Shown one piece after another: positions 1-7,075 of a DNA stretch of 64,000 bases. The DNA comes from Polaribacter sp. (GTDB taxonomy: Bacteria; Bacteroidota; Bacteroidia; Flavobacteriales; Flavobacteriaceae). Numbering within the stretch: the stretch's first letter is position 1; each line of letters begins with the position of its first letter. A program made the position numbers and the translations under genes. Where the stretch lies: positions 1 through 64,000 of the forward strand of contig JAQWOR010000021.1 of NCBI GenBank assembly GCA_029245785.1. Direction: 5' to 3'. Under the pieces are notes generated by a model. That model did not search any database. It had not been told where the DNA came from and saw only the letters and a list, made by a program, of their open reading frames with translations.

Positions 1-130
1 ACAGCTTCATGGAATATTTTGATAAATTATCCAAAATAGGTGCATCTTTTTTATGTTTTTTATAATAACGCAATGAATACCAATTAATTAACTTTTGACC
101 TTGCTGATCAATCCAATCAAATATTTTCAT
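1..130 (-). CDS. Partial hypothetical protein (N-terminal fragment)
   Basis: An open frame of 43 codons starts with ATG at 130 on the minus strand and runs off the left edge. The peptide begins MKIFDWIDQQGQKLINW and is rich in Lys, Tyr and Trp; I do not recognise the family. Its start lies only 4 bases from the first codon of the divergent start-less reading frame at 135, leaving no room for promoters between two genes. That suggests a recombination boundary or that this frame is fortuitous. Plausible composition supports a gene; short visible length limits confidence. Confidence 0.35.
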   Translation of the reverse strand, partial: MKIFDWIDQQGQKLINWYSLRYYKKHKKDAPILDNLSKYSMKL

Positions 131-134
131 GTGA

Positions 135-1265
135 ATTTGTACCGATTATTTTGAAAAAGATTATTTTTCTAAAACCACAAATCATGATTGTACAGAATTC
201 GACCAATTTGGAGACCCAATTCCCTGCGATATAAACCCCGTTGATGGGACAAGTACAGGGGGTGGGCCTGGCGCAAAACCTAGAGGATCAGGTACTGGAA
301 CTACCTCAGGAAATCCTACTGGAGGAGGCAGCAGCTGTACATCTACATATAGTTGGTGGTGTGCTGCGGGAGGCACAGGGCCTCATTCAGTAGAAAGTTG
401 TGGAGCAGGTACTGGAGGAATACTTATCATTGATATTTCATGCGCTTTTCAAAACAAAAGCACTACCGATTGCCCTCCGTGTACCACTTCAGTTGATGGA
501 GGCATTGGCATCAACACTACATCTATTTTTATGATGAGAGTTACTTTAAAAAGTGTGCTAACTCTTAGCGGAACGGAACTTGAATGGATCAATCATAAAG
601 ATAATATCGCAGCAGTAGCGGCTATTTATGCCTACTTAAAAGCCAGTGAGGTTGATGAGGTATATGTTCCTGAAGCTGTTCGTTTTTCTAATTTGGCTAA
701 GGATGCTTTGATGAATGGAAATTTTGTAGACTTTAAAGAACTTTACATTTCTTACCCAACTCCTGATGATAATTATGTATATCAAGGAACTAAGCAATTA
801 ATTCCTAATCCTCTTGTTTTAAGTAATGGAGATAAGGTTGATATTACCTTTGGCACTACTACTGATATGGTAAATGCAGATCAACAAGTTGCAACAGATT
901 TAGTTGACGGAATGAAATTTGCTTTAGAACAGGCAAATAGTAACCTTTCTGCCTCTGAACAAATTACGAGTATCTATATAATGGCTACTACTAACGGACA
1001 TGTAGGGCCTAAATACAAGGACAGTAATCATAGAAAAGCAACTGCTTTAGACATCAGTAGAATCAATGGTGAAAAAATGATTTTATCTGGTCTTACTAAT
1101 CAGATTAAAGAGCTGCAAAAAGCCTTTGATAATTTTCAATATATTAGAGAGAATTTTGGGCCTTATTTTAAACATAAATATGACTTATACACTCAAAAAT
1201 GGGATTATAATAAGGCAGGAGTTGGTGCTCATAAAGACCATATTCATATAGCAGTTAGAAAATAA
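135..1265 (+). CDS. 5'-truncated Gly-rich protein with C-terminal M15/VanY-like metallopeptidase domain
   Basis: The frame is open from 135 (after a TGA at 132) to TAA at 1265, but has no ATG, GTG or TTG before ATG 531, and coding character clearly extends upstream of 531. Residues about 36-95 are a low-complexity Gly/Thr/Ser linker with scattered cysteines. The C-terminal third carries SNHRKATALD, which fits the VanY/M15 SxHxxGxAxD signature except Gly to Ala, followed near the C-terminus by HKDHIHI. These would supply the zinc ligands His, Asp and His. Known M15 enzymes cut peptidoglycan peptides. The architecture, a linker followed by an enzymatic tip with a small exported gene downstream, resembles the C-terminal end of a large polymorphic toxin or Rhs-type protein whose N-terminus is missing here. 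The effector role is inference. A conservative annotator might call only 531-1265. Confidence 0.6.
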   Translation: MCTDYFEKDYFSKTTNHDCTEFDQFGDPIPCDINPVDGTSTGGGPGAKPRGSGTGTTSGNPTGGGSSCTSTYSWWCAAGGTGPHSVESCGAGTGGILIIDISCAFQNKSTTDCPPCTTSVDGGIGINTTSIFMMRVTLKSVLTLSGTELEWINHKDNIAAVAAIYAYLKASEVDEVYVPEAVRFSNLAKDALMNGNFVDFKELYISYPTPDDNYVYQGTKQLIPNPLVLSNGDKVDITFGTTTDMVNADQQVATDLVDGMKFALEQANSNLSASEQITSIYIMATTNGHVGPKYKDSNHRKATALDISRINGEKMILSGLTNQIKELQKAFDNFQYIRENFGPYFKHKYDLYTQKWDYNKAGVGAHKDHIHIAVRK

Positions 1266-1276
1266 AAACTTAAAAA

Positions 1277-1711
1277 ATGAGAAAACTGATTTTAATTTTG
1301 ATGATAATGACTATAAATTGTCAGGCACAAAAGGATAAAATTATTGAAATGACTGGAGAGGGTTATTCTGAAATGAAGTATATTTTTGCGAGAATCGTAC
1401 CTGAACTAACAATCGAGAAAGAATTATATAAGGGAGGAATGTATGTGACTATTTTTCTTATGACCGACCCTAAAGTAACGCCTGAAGATTTTTCACCTGG
1501 TACTGAACAATTTTTAGATAGTTATATTGTTTCAATAACAGAAGATGGAGATCATTACACTGGAAGCAAATTATATAAAATAGAAGGTTTTGTTAATGCA
1601 AAAATATTAGAAATAAAAGAAAGTACATATCCTAATTTTACAATAAAAATAGAATATGGAGAGTTTAAAAATAGAAAAACGAAAATTTTTAAATTAAAAG
1701 GGATGTTATAA
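1277..1711 (+). CDS. Small exported protein, possible immunity protein
   Basis: A 144-residue protein starting 11 bases after the M15-like gene and probably cotranscribed with it. The N-terminus MRKLILILMIMTINCQAQ is a signal peptide. The cysteine might be lipidated, although the preceding residues are a poor lipobox, so cleavage after CQAQ by signal peptidase I is as likely. The rest is Lys/Glu/Ile-rich with predicted beta strands, and I recognise no family. If the upstream gene is a periplasm-acting peptidoglycan hydrolase, an exported neighbour of this size would be placed correctly to act as its immunity protein; that is inference from position only. Confidence 0.6.
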   Translation: MRKLILILMIMTINCQAQKDKIIEMTGEGYSEMKYIFARIVPELTIEKELYKGGMYVTIFLMTDPKVTPEDFSPGTEQFLDSYIVSITEDGDHYTGSKLYKIEGFVNAKILEIKESTYPNFTIKIEYGEFKNRKTKIFKLKGML

Positions 1712-1727
1712 TACAAACCACAACCAC

Positions 1728-1856
1728 ATGTATAAAAAACAGCAGTTAAATACAGGATACAAAGTTTGTGCTTTTTTGCTGCTTTTCATAGACAAGGCTA
1801 GCAATAATATTGAGAAAAACTCTGAAAACCAAAAAAATAACCATAACAACAAATAA
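1728..1856 (+). CDS. Possible 42-residue hydrophobic small ORF
   Basis: ATG 1728 to TAA 1854-1856 encodes 42 residues with a short hydrophobic core (VCAFLLLFI) between a basic N-terminus and an Asn/Lys-rich tail. It fills the gap between the 1277 gene and the SIMPL gene at 1859. No family is recognised. It could be a small membrane peptide, a leftover of a rearranged toxin cassette, or chance. Confidence 0.25.
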   Translation: MYKKQQLNTGYKVCAFLLLFIDKASNNIEKNSENQKNNHNNK

Positions 1857-1858
1857 TT

Positions 1859-2479
1859 ATGAAAAAATCAATTCAAGTATTAATCTTAACATTAATCTTC
1901 TCAACTTCCATTAATGCACAATCAACTGAAAGGTTTATTAGAATAATTGGAAACGCAAAAAAAGAAATCAAAGCAGATAGATCAAAAGTTTACTTTTCAA
2001 TAAGCGAAATGAAAGTAAATAATTATGATAAAAACTCAAATGATGTAACATATAAAGCTGCTTATAATGAAGTTATTTCAAAATTTTCAGAAATCGGAAT
2101 AAAAGAAAATGACATAAAAAACTCATTGAAAAACCGAAATAATTATAATAGGTTAAAATTAAAGAATTTTTATATTGAAACTGATTTGAATAATTTAGAA
2201 AAAATTTCAAACATTGTCATTAATGGCTTTAGAATAACTGACACTAAATATATTTATTCAAAAACAGATTCTAATTTAGAAACTGAACTTAGTCTTAAAG
2301 CAATAAAAGATGCCAAAAGAAAAGCAAAGGCTATTTGTGTTGGTATTAATAAAAAAGTTGGCAAAATATTAAATGTTGAAGTTAAAGAGGCAGGATTTTC
2401 TTCAAGAACAAAAGAAAATAAAGAAAGTAATATAATCCAAACGTATAAGGTTACCATTACATTTAAATTAATTGACTAA
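1859..2479 (+). CDS. Exported SIMPL-domain (DUF541) protein
   Basis: 206 residues with a clear signal peptide ending INAQ. The mature part opens with a strand of the form RFIRIIGNAKKEIKAD, typical of SIMPL domains (DUF541; E. coli YggE is a member). A later segment rich in Ala/Lys (LKAIKDAKRKAKAIC) followed by VGKILNVEV matches the second conserved SIMPL block. Family members are periplasmic or outer-membrane-associated, with roles linked to stress but no settled biochemistry. Its TAA overlaps the ATG of the next gene by one base (TAATG), so the pair is translationally coupled. Base composition looks richer in A and T than the core genes to the right. Confidence 0.75.
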   Translation: MKKSIQVLILTLIFSTSINAQSTERFIRIIGNAKKEIKADRSKVYFSISEMKVNNYDKNSNDVTYKAAYNEVISKFSEIGIKENDIKNSLKNRNNYNRLKLKNFYIETDLNNLEKISNIVINGFRITDTKYIYSKTDSNLETELSLKAIKDAKRKAKAICVGINKKVGKILNVEVKEAGFSSRTKENKESNIIQTYKVTITFKLID

Positions 2480-3126
2480 TGAAAACATTTGCCATTTTAA
2501 TACTATTATTAACCGTTACAAGTACTAATGCTCAAAATATTACATTAAGAGTGTTGGGAAAATCAACTTATGTAGAATATGCAGAAACAAATGGAATTAT
2601 AGTCTCGTTTAATAAAAATGAATTAGATAAAACAGTAAAACTTTCTGACACAATTTCATCAATTGGAATTATTAATAAGTTAGCATCAATAAATGAAAGT
2701 ATAACAAATGGTAAAAAAAGATTTCGAATTGAAGAAAATAGTTTAGACCTTTTTGATAGACTTTTAATGATTTGTAATGATTTAAAAATAAAAGTTGACA
2801 AAGTGTATTATAAATTACCTGTTCATAGGTTCGAGGATGAAGATGGAAATGCTATTTTGGCTTTGAATAATGCTACATCACAAGCGAAAATTATTGCAAA
2901 CAACCTAAAATATAAAGTTGTAGATATATTAAATATTGATGATGACACTACCTATGCTGACCCGTTTTATGATAACATTGATATAGAAAGTGAAAGAGGT
3001 CAATTATTAGTAAAGTTATTGCAACTATTAGGTGGAGGGAACTCATTACATAAAGTTGAAAGTTCTAAACCAATACGTGAAGGTGGCTATGATATTTGGG
3101 TAACTTATAAGTTAAGAAAATTATAA
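2479..3126 (+). CDS. Exported SIMPL-like protein, paralogue of the preceding gene
   Basis: 215 residues with a signal peptide ending TNAQ. It follows the SIMPL layout in diverged form: an initial strand ITLRVLGKSTYVEYA, a central helical/strand region, then ALNNATSQAKIIANNLKYKV, equivalent to the Ala/Lys helix, followed by VDILNIDDD. A Gly-rich stretch near the C-terminus replaces the usual turn. It is coupled to 1859-2479 by a one-base overlap, so the two probably act together or form a heteromer. Assignment rests on layout and tandem position more than on strong identity. Confidence 0.6.
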   Translation: MKTFAILILLLTVTSTNAQNITLRVLGKSTYVEYAETNGIIVSFNKNELDKTVKLSDTISSIGIINKLASINESITNGKKRFRIEENSLDLFDRLLMICNDLKIKVDKVYYKLPVHRFEDEDGNAILALNNATSQAKIIANNLKYKVVDILNIDDDTTYADPFYDNIDIESERGQLLVKLLQLLGGGNSLHKVESSKPIREGGYDIWVTYKLRKL

Positions 3127-3191
3127 AAAAAACATTAATTATCATAAATAAAGTTGTTAAATATGGTGATTTATCAGTATCCGAAGTCAAA

Positions 3192-3290
3192 TGTAGCCTT
3201 TCCTAAAAACAAGACAGTTTAAAATTCGAATTTATTAACTTTAAAAATTAAACTGACCTTATGAAACAAAGTAAATTTAGTGATTAATGG
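3192..3290 (+). mobile_element. Probable decayed left end of an IS3-family insertion sequence
   Basis: At 3261 an ATG opens MKQSKFSD and meets TAA at 3285-3287. MKQSKFS(E/D) is the characteristic opening of IS3-family OrfA transposases in this phylum, where it continues into QIVKALKE. The upstream AT-rich leader, starting near TG at 3192, would correspond to the terminal repeat and orfA leader. Nothing after the stop reads as transposase, so only a scar remains. I see no matching right end or target duplication. Confidence 0.4.
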
Positions 3291-3410
3291 ACGGATTAAG
3301 TTCTGATGGTATTCATTTATGCTGCTTTTTGTTACTTAATCAAACACTTTCTGGAAAAGGTTTCAATTTGATTAAAAAACCTACATTTACAAACCGACAA
3401 AAAGTATTTT

Positions 3411-4631
3411 ATGCATAGTACGTTTTTCAACTCTCTTTCTATTCTTTTTCTAATAACGAGTTGCTTTGTTCAATCGCAAAACATCAAAACAATTCAGTTA
3501 AAACCGTTGGGCGCTAAAAACTTTTCGACAATTGTCCCTTTAGGAAACATCCTAGAGCTTTCTTTTGATGACTTAGAGGCTGATCAGAAAGAATATTCTT
3601 ACAAAATAGAGCAGTTTTCTTTTGATTGGAAACCGAGCGCTCTTTTATCTAGTGAATATATTGATGGCTTTGACCAAAACAGCATTCAAGAGGTTGAAAA
3701 CTCGTTCAACACCTTACAATCATACACGCATTACAACGTTCAGATTCCCAATGCAACAACCAACATTACAAAAAGTGGAAATTACCAAATCTCTGTATTG
3801 GATGAAGACGACACTGTTGTATTTACAAGACGTTTTACCCTGTATGAATCTATAGCTACTGTTGGTGTTTCTGTACTAAGAAGCAGAAATACAAAAACCA
3901 TAAATCAGCAACAAACGGTGCAGTTTATTGTAAATCACAATGCACTGAACATTAACAACCCTTCACAAGAAATTAAGGTAGCCGTATTGCAAAACAACAA
4001 TTGGAAAACGGCAATTACTGATTTAAAACCTCAATTTTACAGAAAAAAACAATTGGAATACAAGTATGTTAACGCCTCTAATTTTTGGGGAGGAAATGAA
4101 TTTTTAAACTTCGACACGAAAGTGATTCGAACTCCAAATTTAAAAACTGCACGAGTTATTCAAAAGGACATCTATCATCACTATTTGTATCCGCAAGAAG
4201 TACGTGCTAAAAAGTCGTATACCTATAATCCAGACATCAACGGTCAATTTGTAATCAGAACTTTAGAAGGCAACAATCCTGATACCGAAGCTGATTATGT
4301 CTCGTTACATTTTGCTCTAGAAACAGCAAAAATCAGCGATAAAGAAGTATATCTATATGGCGCTTTTAACAACTATGCCATTTCAGCAACAAACCAAATG
4401 ACCTATGATGAAGCAGTAGGAATGTACACGGCAACCATTATATTAAAACAAGGTTTTTACAACTATTCTTTTGTTACTAAAAACAGTGATGCTGTTTTAG
4501 ATACGCATGAAATTAGTGGCACGCATTATCAAACAGAAAACGAATATCAAGTACTTATATACTACAAACCTTTCGGAACTTATTACGATAGCGTCATTGG
4601 AATTGGCACTGGTTTTTTTAATCAGCGCTAA
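3411..4631 (+). CDS. Type IX secretion system plug-family protein (DUF5103)
   Basis: 406 residues with a signal peptide (MHSTFFNS... to VQSQ). The mature protein starts IKTIQLKPLGA and carries the conserved LGNILELSFDDLEAD block, the YSYKIEQFSFDWKPS strand and the IDGFDQNSIQ motif of DUF5103, renamed the T9SS plug domain. A second beta domain occupies roughly residues 290-400. In the T9SS the plug protein seals the periplasmic face of the SprA translocon. The length matches the family. It stands alone on the plus strand with apaG following 75 bases after its stop. I infer a function by family; whether this paralogue is the one bound to SprA cannot be told. Confidence 0.8.
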   Translation: MHSTFFNSLSILFLITSCFVQSQNIKTIQLKPLGAKNFSTIVPLGNILELSFDDLEADQKEYSYKIEQFSFDWKPSALLSSEYIDGFDQNSIQEVENSFNTLQSYTHYNVQIPNATTNITKSGNYQISVLDEDDTVVFTRRFTLYESIATVGVSVLRSRNTKTINQQQTVQFIVNHNALNINNPSQEIKVAVLQNNNWKTAITDLKPQFYRKKQLEYKYVNASNFWGGNEFLNFDTKVIRTPNLKTARVIQKDIYHHYLYPQEVRAKKSYTYNPDINGQFVIRTLEGNNPDTEADYVSLHFALETAKISDKEVYLYGAFNNYAISATNQMTYDEAVGMYTATIILKQGFYNYSFVTKNSDAVLDTHEISGTHYQTENEYQVLIYYKPFGTYYDSVIGIGTGFFNQR

Positions 4632-4706
4632 TAAAATTGTTAAGAAAAGAGCTTTTTATATCTAAAGTTGCTATATTTGAGAAGCTTAACAACCCTAAAA
4701 TCTCAA

Positions 4707-5093
4707 ATGACACAACAAATAACCAAAGGAATCAAAGTCTCCGTAAAAACTCGATACGACGGCACAACACTTCAAAACAGTCAGTTAGCGTATCTGTTTA
4801 GCTATTTTATTACCATCGAGAACAACAGCAAAGACACGGTACAATTATTAGAACGTGTTTGGGAAATTTTTGATGCACTAAACTACAAAGAAGTTGTGAA
4901 AGGAAAAGGCGTTATTGGTCAAACTCCAACAATTGCACCACAAAACTCATATACTTATAAGTCCCATTGTCTTTTACTTGCTTCATCGGGTGCCATGAAA
5001 GGCATTTTTAAAATGACAAACCTCTCTAATGCTAAAAAATTTAATGTCATCATTCCTACTTTTCAACTAACAACAACCGCTATATCAAACTAA
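4707..5093 (+). CDS. apaG: ApaG family protein
   Basis: I start this at the internal ATG 4707 because MTQQITKGIKVSVKTRY is the normal ApaG N-terminus; the open frame extends to 4668, but those 13 residues look like untranslated leader. The 128-residue product is a single ApaG fold with the signatures YFITIENNS, ALNYKEVVKGKGVIGQTP and Gly-Ala-Met-Lys-Gly near the end. ApaG proteins form small Ig-like domains linked to divalent-cation homeostasis and, in some bacteria, to processing of nucleotide caps. The next gene follows immediately and has no canonical start of its own. Confidence 0.9.
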   Translation: MTQQITKGIKVSVKTRYDGTTLQNSQLAYLFSYFITIENNSKDTVQLLERVWEIFDALNYKEVVKGKGVIGQTPTIAPQNSYTYKSHCLLLASSGAMKGIFKMTNLSNAKKFNVIIPTFQLTTTAISN

Positions 5094-5113
5094 CAACAAA
5101 AAAGAAAAAACGA

Positions 5114-6172
5114 ATTATAGCTCACGAAACCAAGTGTTTAAATTGTGAACATCCATTTTTTGGAGGTGAAAAATTCTGCCAATATTGCGGGCAAAAAAAC
5201 AGAGGCAAACAAATTACGTTTGGAAGTTTTATACAAGAGATTTTTAATGGATTTATTTCTTGGGATGCTAAATTTTGGACCACTTTAATTCCGTTATTAA
5301 CAAAACCAGGAAAAGTTTCTAAAGATTATATTGACGGAAAACGCAGCCGCTACTCCAATCCATTTCAATTTTACTTAACCGTTTCTATATTGTTTTTTTT
5401 ATTGATTGGACTAACAGAAACCTACGATAAATTCAACGCACTAAACAGTGGCGCAAGTCAAAAAACCTCAAGTTCATTAGCCGCTACAGAAATTGCTTCT
5501 CTAAAAAAGAAAACAAACACAGAGCTAGACAAAGCCTTAAAAGAAATAGACTCTACAGAGCTAAAAAAAATAAAAAGCAGCTTTCCGCTAATTGCTACAG
5601 ACACAGTCAATAGTTTTCAATTGAGCACCCCTAAACTCGATGCATTTCTTAGTTTTCGAGAGAGATACCCTACCGCAACTATAGATGATGCATTGGATAG
5701 CTTACACTATGAAAAAACATTTTTAAATCGTTTTTTATATGAAAGAATGACCGTTGCCAACGCTATTTTTTCAAAAAAAGAAAACAGGGAAGAGTTCTCG
5801 CAACAAATCATTTCACACATCTCTATTTCTTTGTTTGTTTTCCTTCCTTTATTTACACTGTTCTTAAAGTTATTTTACATCCGAAAAAAATATACCTACG
5901 TAGAGCATTTGGTTTTTGTGTTTCATACACAAACCGTTTTCTTTTTACTACTTGCTGCTTTTTTTATGATCAATTATATCAAAGATGCCGAATACATTAT
6001 GGCCATCTTTTTCTTGCTATTTTTAGGCTATCTATTTAAAGCCATGCGTAGGTTTTATCAACAAGGATATTTTAAAACAACTGTTAAATTCATCCTGCTA
6101 AACATCGTTTACCTAACCTTTGCTATCATAGGAATGGTCACCGTTTCTTTTATTTCTTTTGCATTGTATTAA
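5114..6172 (+). CDS. DUF3667 membrane protein with N-terminal zinc ribbon; start codon unclear
   Basis: The frame is open from 5045 and encodes a zinc ribbon (CLNC at 5135 and CQYC at 5177), then the DUF3667 core (Trp-Asp-Ala-Lys-Phe-Trp, GKRSRYSNPFQFYL, first membrane segment near 5370-5410), a charged soluble loop, and four further membrane segments near the C-terminus. No ATG, GTG or TTG occurs in frame before TTG 5390, which lies inside the first membrane segment and would remove the zinc ribbon and core. ATT 5114 or ATA 5117 are the only codon-table starts near the expected N-terminus, so the start given is provisional. An indel in the A-rich run 5098-5110 does not rescue it, because no ATG lies in any frame there. 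The stop overlaps the convergent NRDE gene by four bases. Function unknown. Confidence 0.65.
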   Translation: MIAHETKCLNCEHPFFGGEKFCQYCGQKNRGKQITFGSFIQEIFNGFISWDAKFWTTLIPLLTKPGKVSKDYIDGKRSRYSNPFQFYLTVSILFFLLIGLTETYDKFNALNSGASQKTSSSLAATEIASLKKKTNTELDKALKEIDSTELKKIKSSFPLIATDTVNSFQLSTPKLDAFLSFRERYPTATIDDALDSLHYEKTFLNRFLYERMTVANAIFSKKENREEFSQQIISHISISLFVFLPLFTLFLKLFYIRKKYTYVEHLVFVFHTQTVFFLLLAAFFMINYIKDAEYIMAIFFLLFLGYLFKAMRRFYQQGYFKTTVKFILLNIVYLTFAIIGMVTVSFISFALY

Positions 6173-6876
6173 GGCATTTCTAAAACAGTTGCCTTTTGAT
6201 GCACAAGATCTTTATAGTTAACCCGAACCTTGTCTGCCTTTTTTTCTACAGACGTGACACTCACGGTTTCTACGTACCAACGTTTCATTTGTAGAGAAGT
6301 ATCTGGAGTTCCTTTTGTTTTGTCTTTATGAAATTTTAGAATTTCTTTTTGCGTAAATTCTTTGTGTTCTTGTAACCATTCAGAAAACCAATTTTGTCGT
6401 AATTGCTTCATTTCTTTGGTATACAGGGTTGATGAAGACCATATTTTCGGTTCTTGTGGCAATGCTGTAAGATGCTGCTGTTTCCCATCCCAAACCAATT
6501 CATGCAATTGAAGCTCTGTATTCCAATCTACCAACACAATCGTAAAAGGCTCTATTCCACAAAAATCAAAACTGCCAATTGTTTGCAATGCATTTTCTGA
6601 TTTTAAAATAGCTTTTACAATAATGCCTCTACTCATTTTATAAGACGCCGCTCTTTCATGCACATCAAAGCCTCCATTTAACAAGCACACCAACCTTCTT
6701 TTAGCACTCAATCCAATCCACGTACCTCCTGCCAATTCGTCTTTAGGATAGGTAAGCTCAATGCCATCTTCAATATATTTCTTTGGATGTAGTGTCTTCC
6801 TCGTTGCTTGTTCATCTCTATTAGAGGTCAAGATAAAATCAGATTTTCCCAAGGGTAAAAAAGTAACGGTACACAT
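6169..6876 (-). CDS. NRDE (TANGO2) family protein
   Basis: 235 residues beginning MCTVTFLPLG, with SNRDEQATRK and GGTWIGLS, the defining motifs of the NRDE family (Ser-Asn-Arg-Asp-Glu). The catalytic-type cysteine follows the initiator methionine, as in Ntn-hydrolase-like members. Eukaryotic TANGO2 belongs here; the bacterial role is unsettled, with suggestions in lipid or heme handling. It is transcribed convergently with the DUF3667 gene and divergently from pruA. Confidence 0.85.
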   Translation of the reverse strand: MCTVTFLPLGKSDFILTSNRDEQATRKTLHPKKYIEDGIELTYPKDELAGGTWIGLSAKRRLVCLLNGGFDVHERAASYKMSRGIIVKAILKSENALQTIGSFDFCGIEPFTIVLVDWNTELQLHELVWDGKQQHLTALPQEPKIWSSSTLYTKEMKQLRQNWFSEWLQEHKEFTQKEILKFHKDKTKGTPDTSLQMKRWYVETVSVTSVEKKADKVRVNYKDLVHQKATVLEMP

Positions 6877-6941
6877 AAATAGTATCTATTTTTGATAATT
6901 TCAAGTATAAAAAACCAACACATTAAACTAAAAATTAATTG

Positions 6942-6949
6942 TAACTTTG
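6942..6949 (+). promoter_or_regulatory. Bacteroidota -7 promoter element for pruA
   Basis: TAACTTTG fits TAnnTTTG exactly and lies 126 bases before pruA. No good TTTG box is visible at the -33 position. The long leader is untranslated as far as I can see. Confidence 0.45.
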
Positions 6950-7075
6950 CAACTTCAAAAAGTTCAATTTCTTCTCTTAATTTTCTTGCTTCAAATTAGT
7001 CGCAAATTAATCAAAGATTTACAAGTTGCTACTTTTTCATCAAAAAACAAAAACTAAACATAAAACACACTAAAA

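Noticed and set aside
182-376. Pro-rich open frame on the minus strand
   Set aside because: It is the antisense of the Gly-rich linker of the 135-1265 frame; Gly codons read backwards give Pro, and no start signal is present.
5030-5110. Programmed -1 frameshift joining apaG to the DUF3667 gene
   Set aside because: The A-rich site before 5042 would lead into a TAA in the shifted frame, and no slippery heptamer lies between 5045 and the apaG stop.
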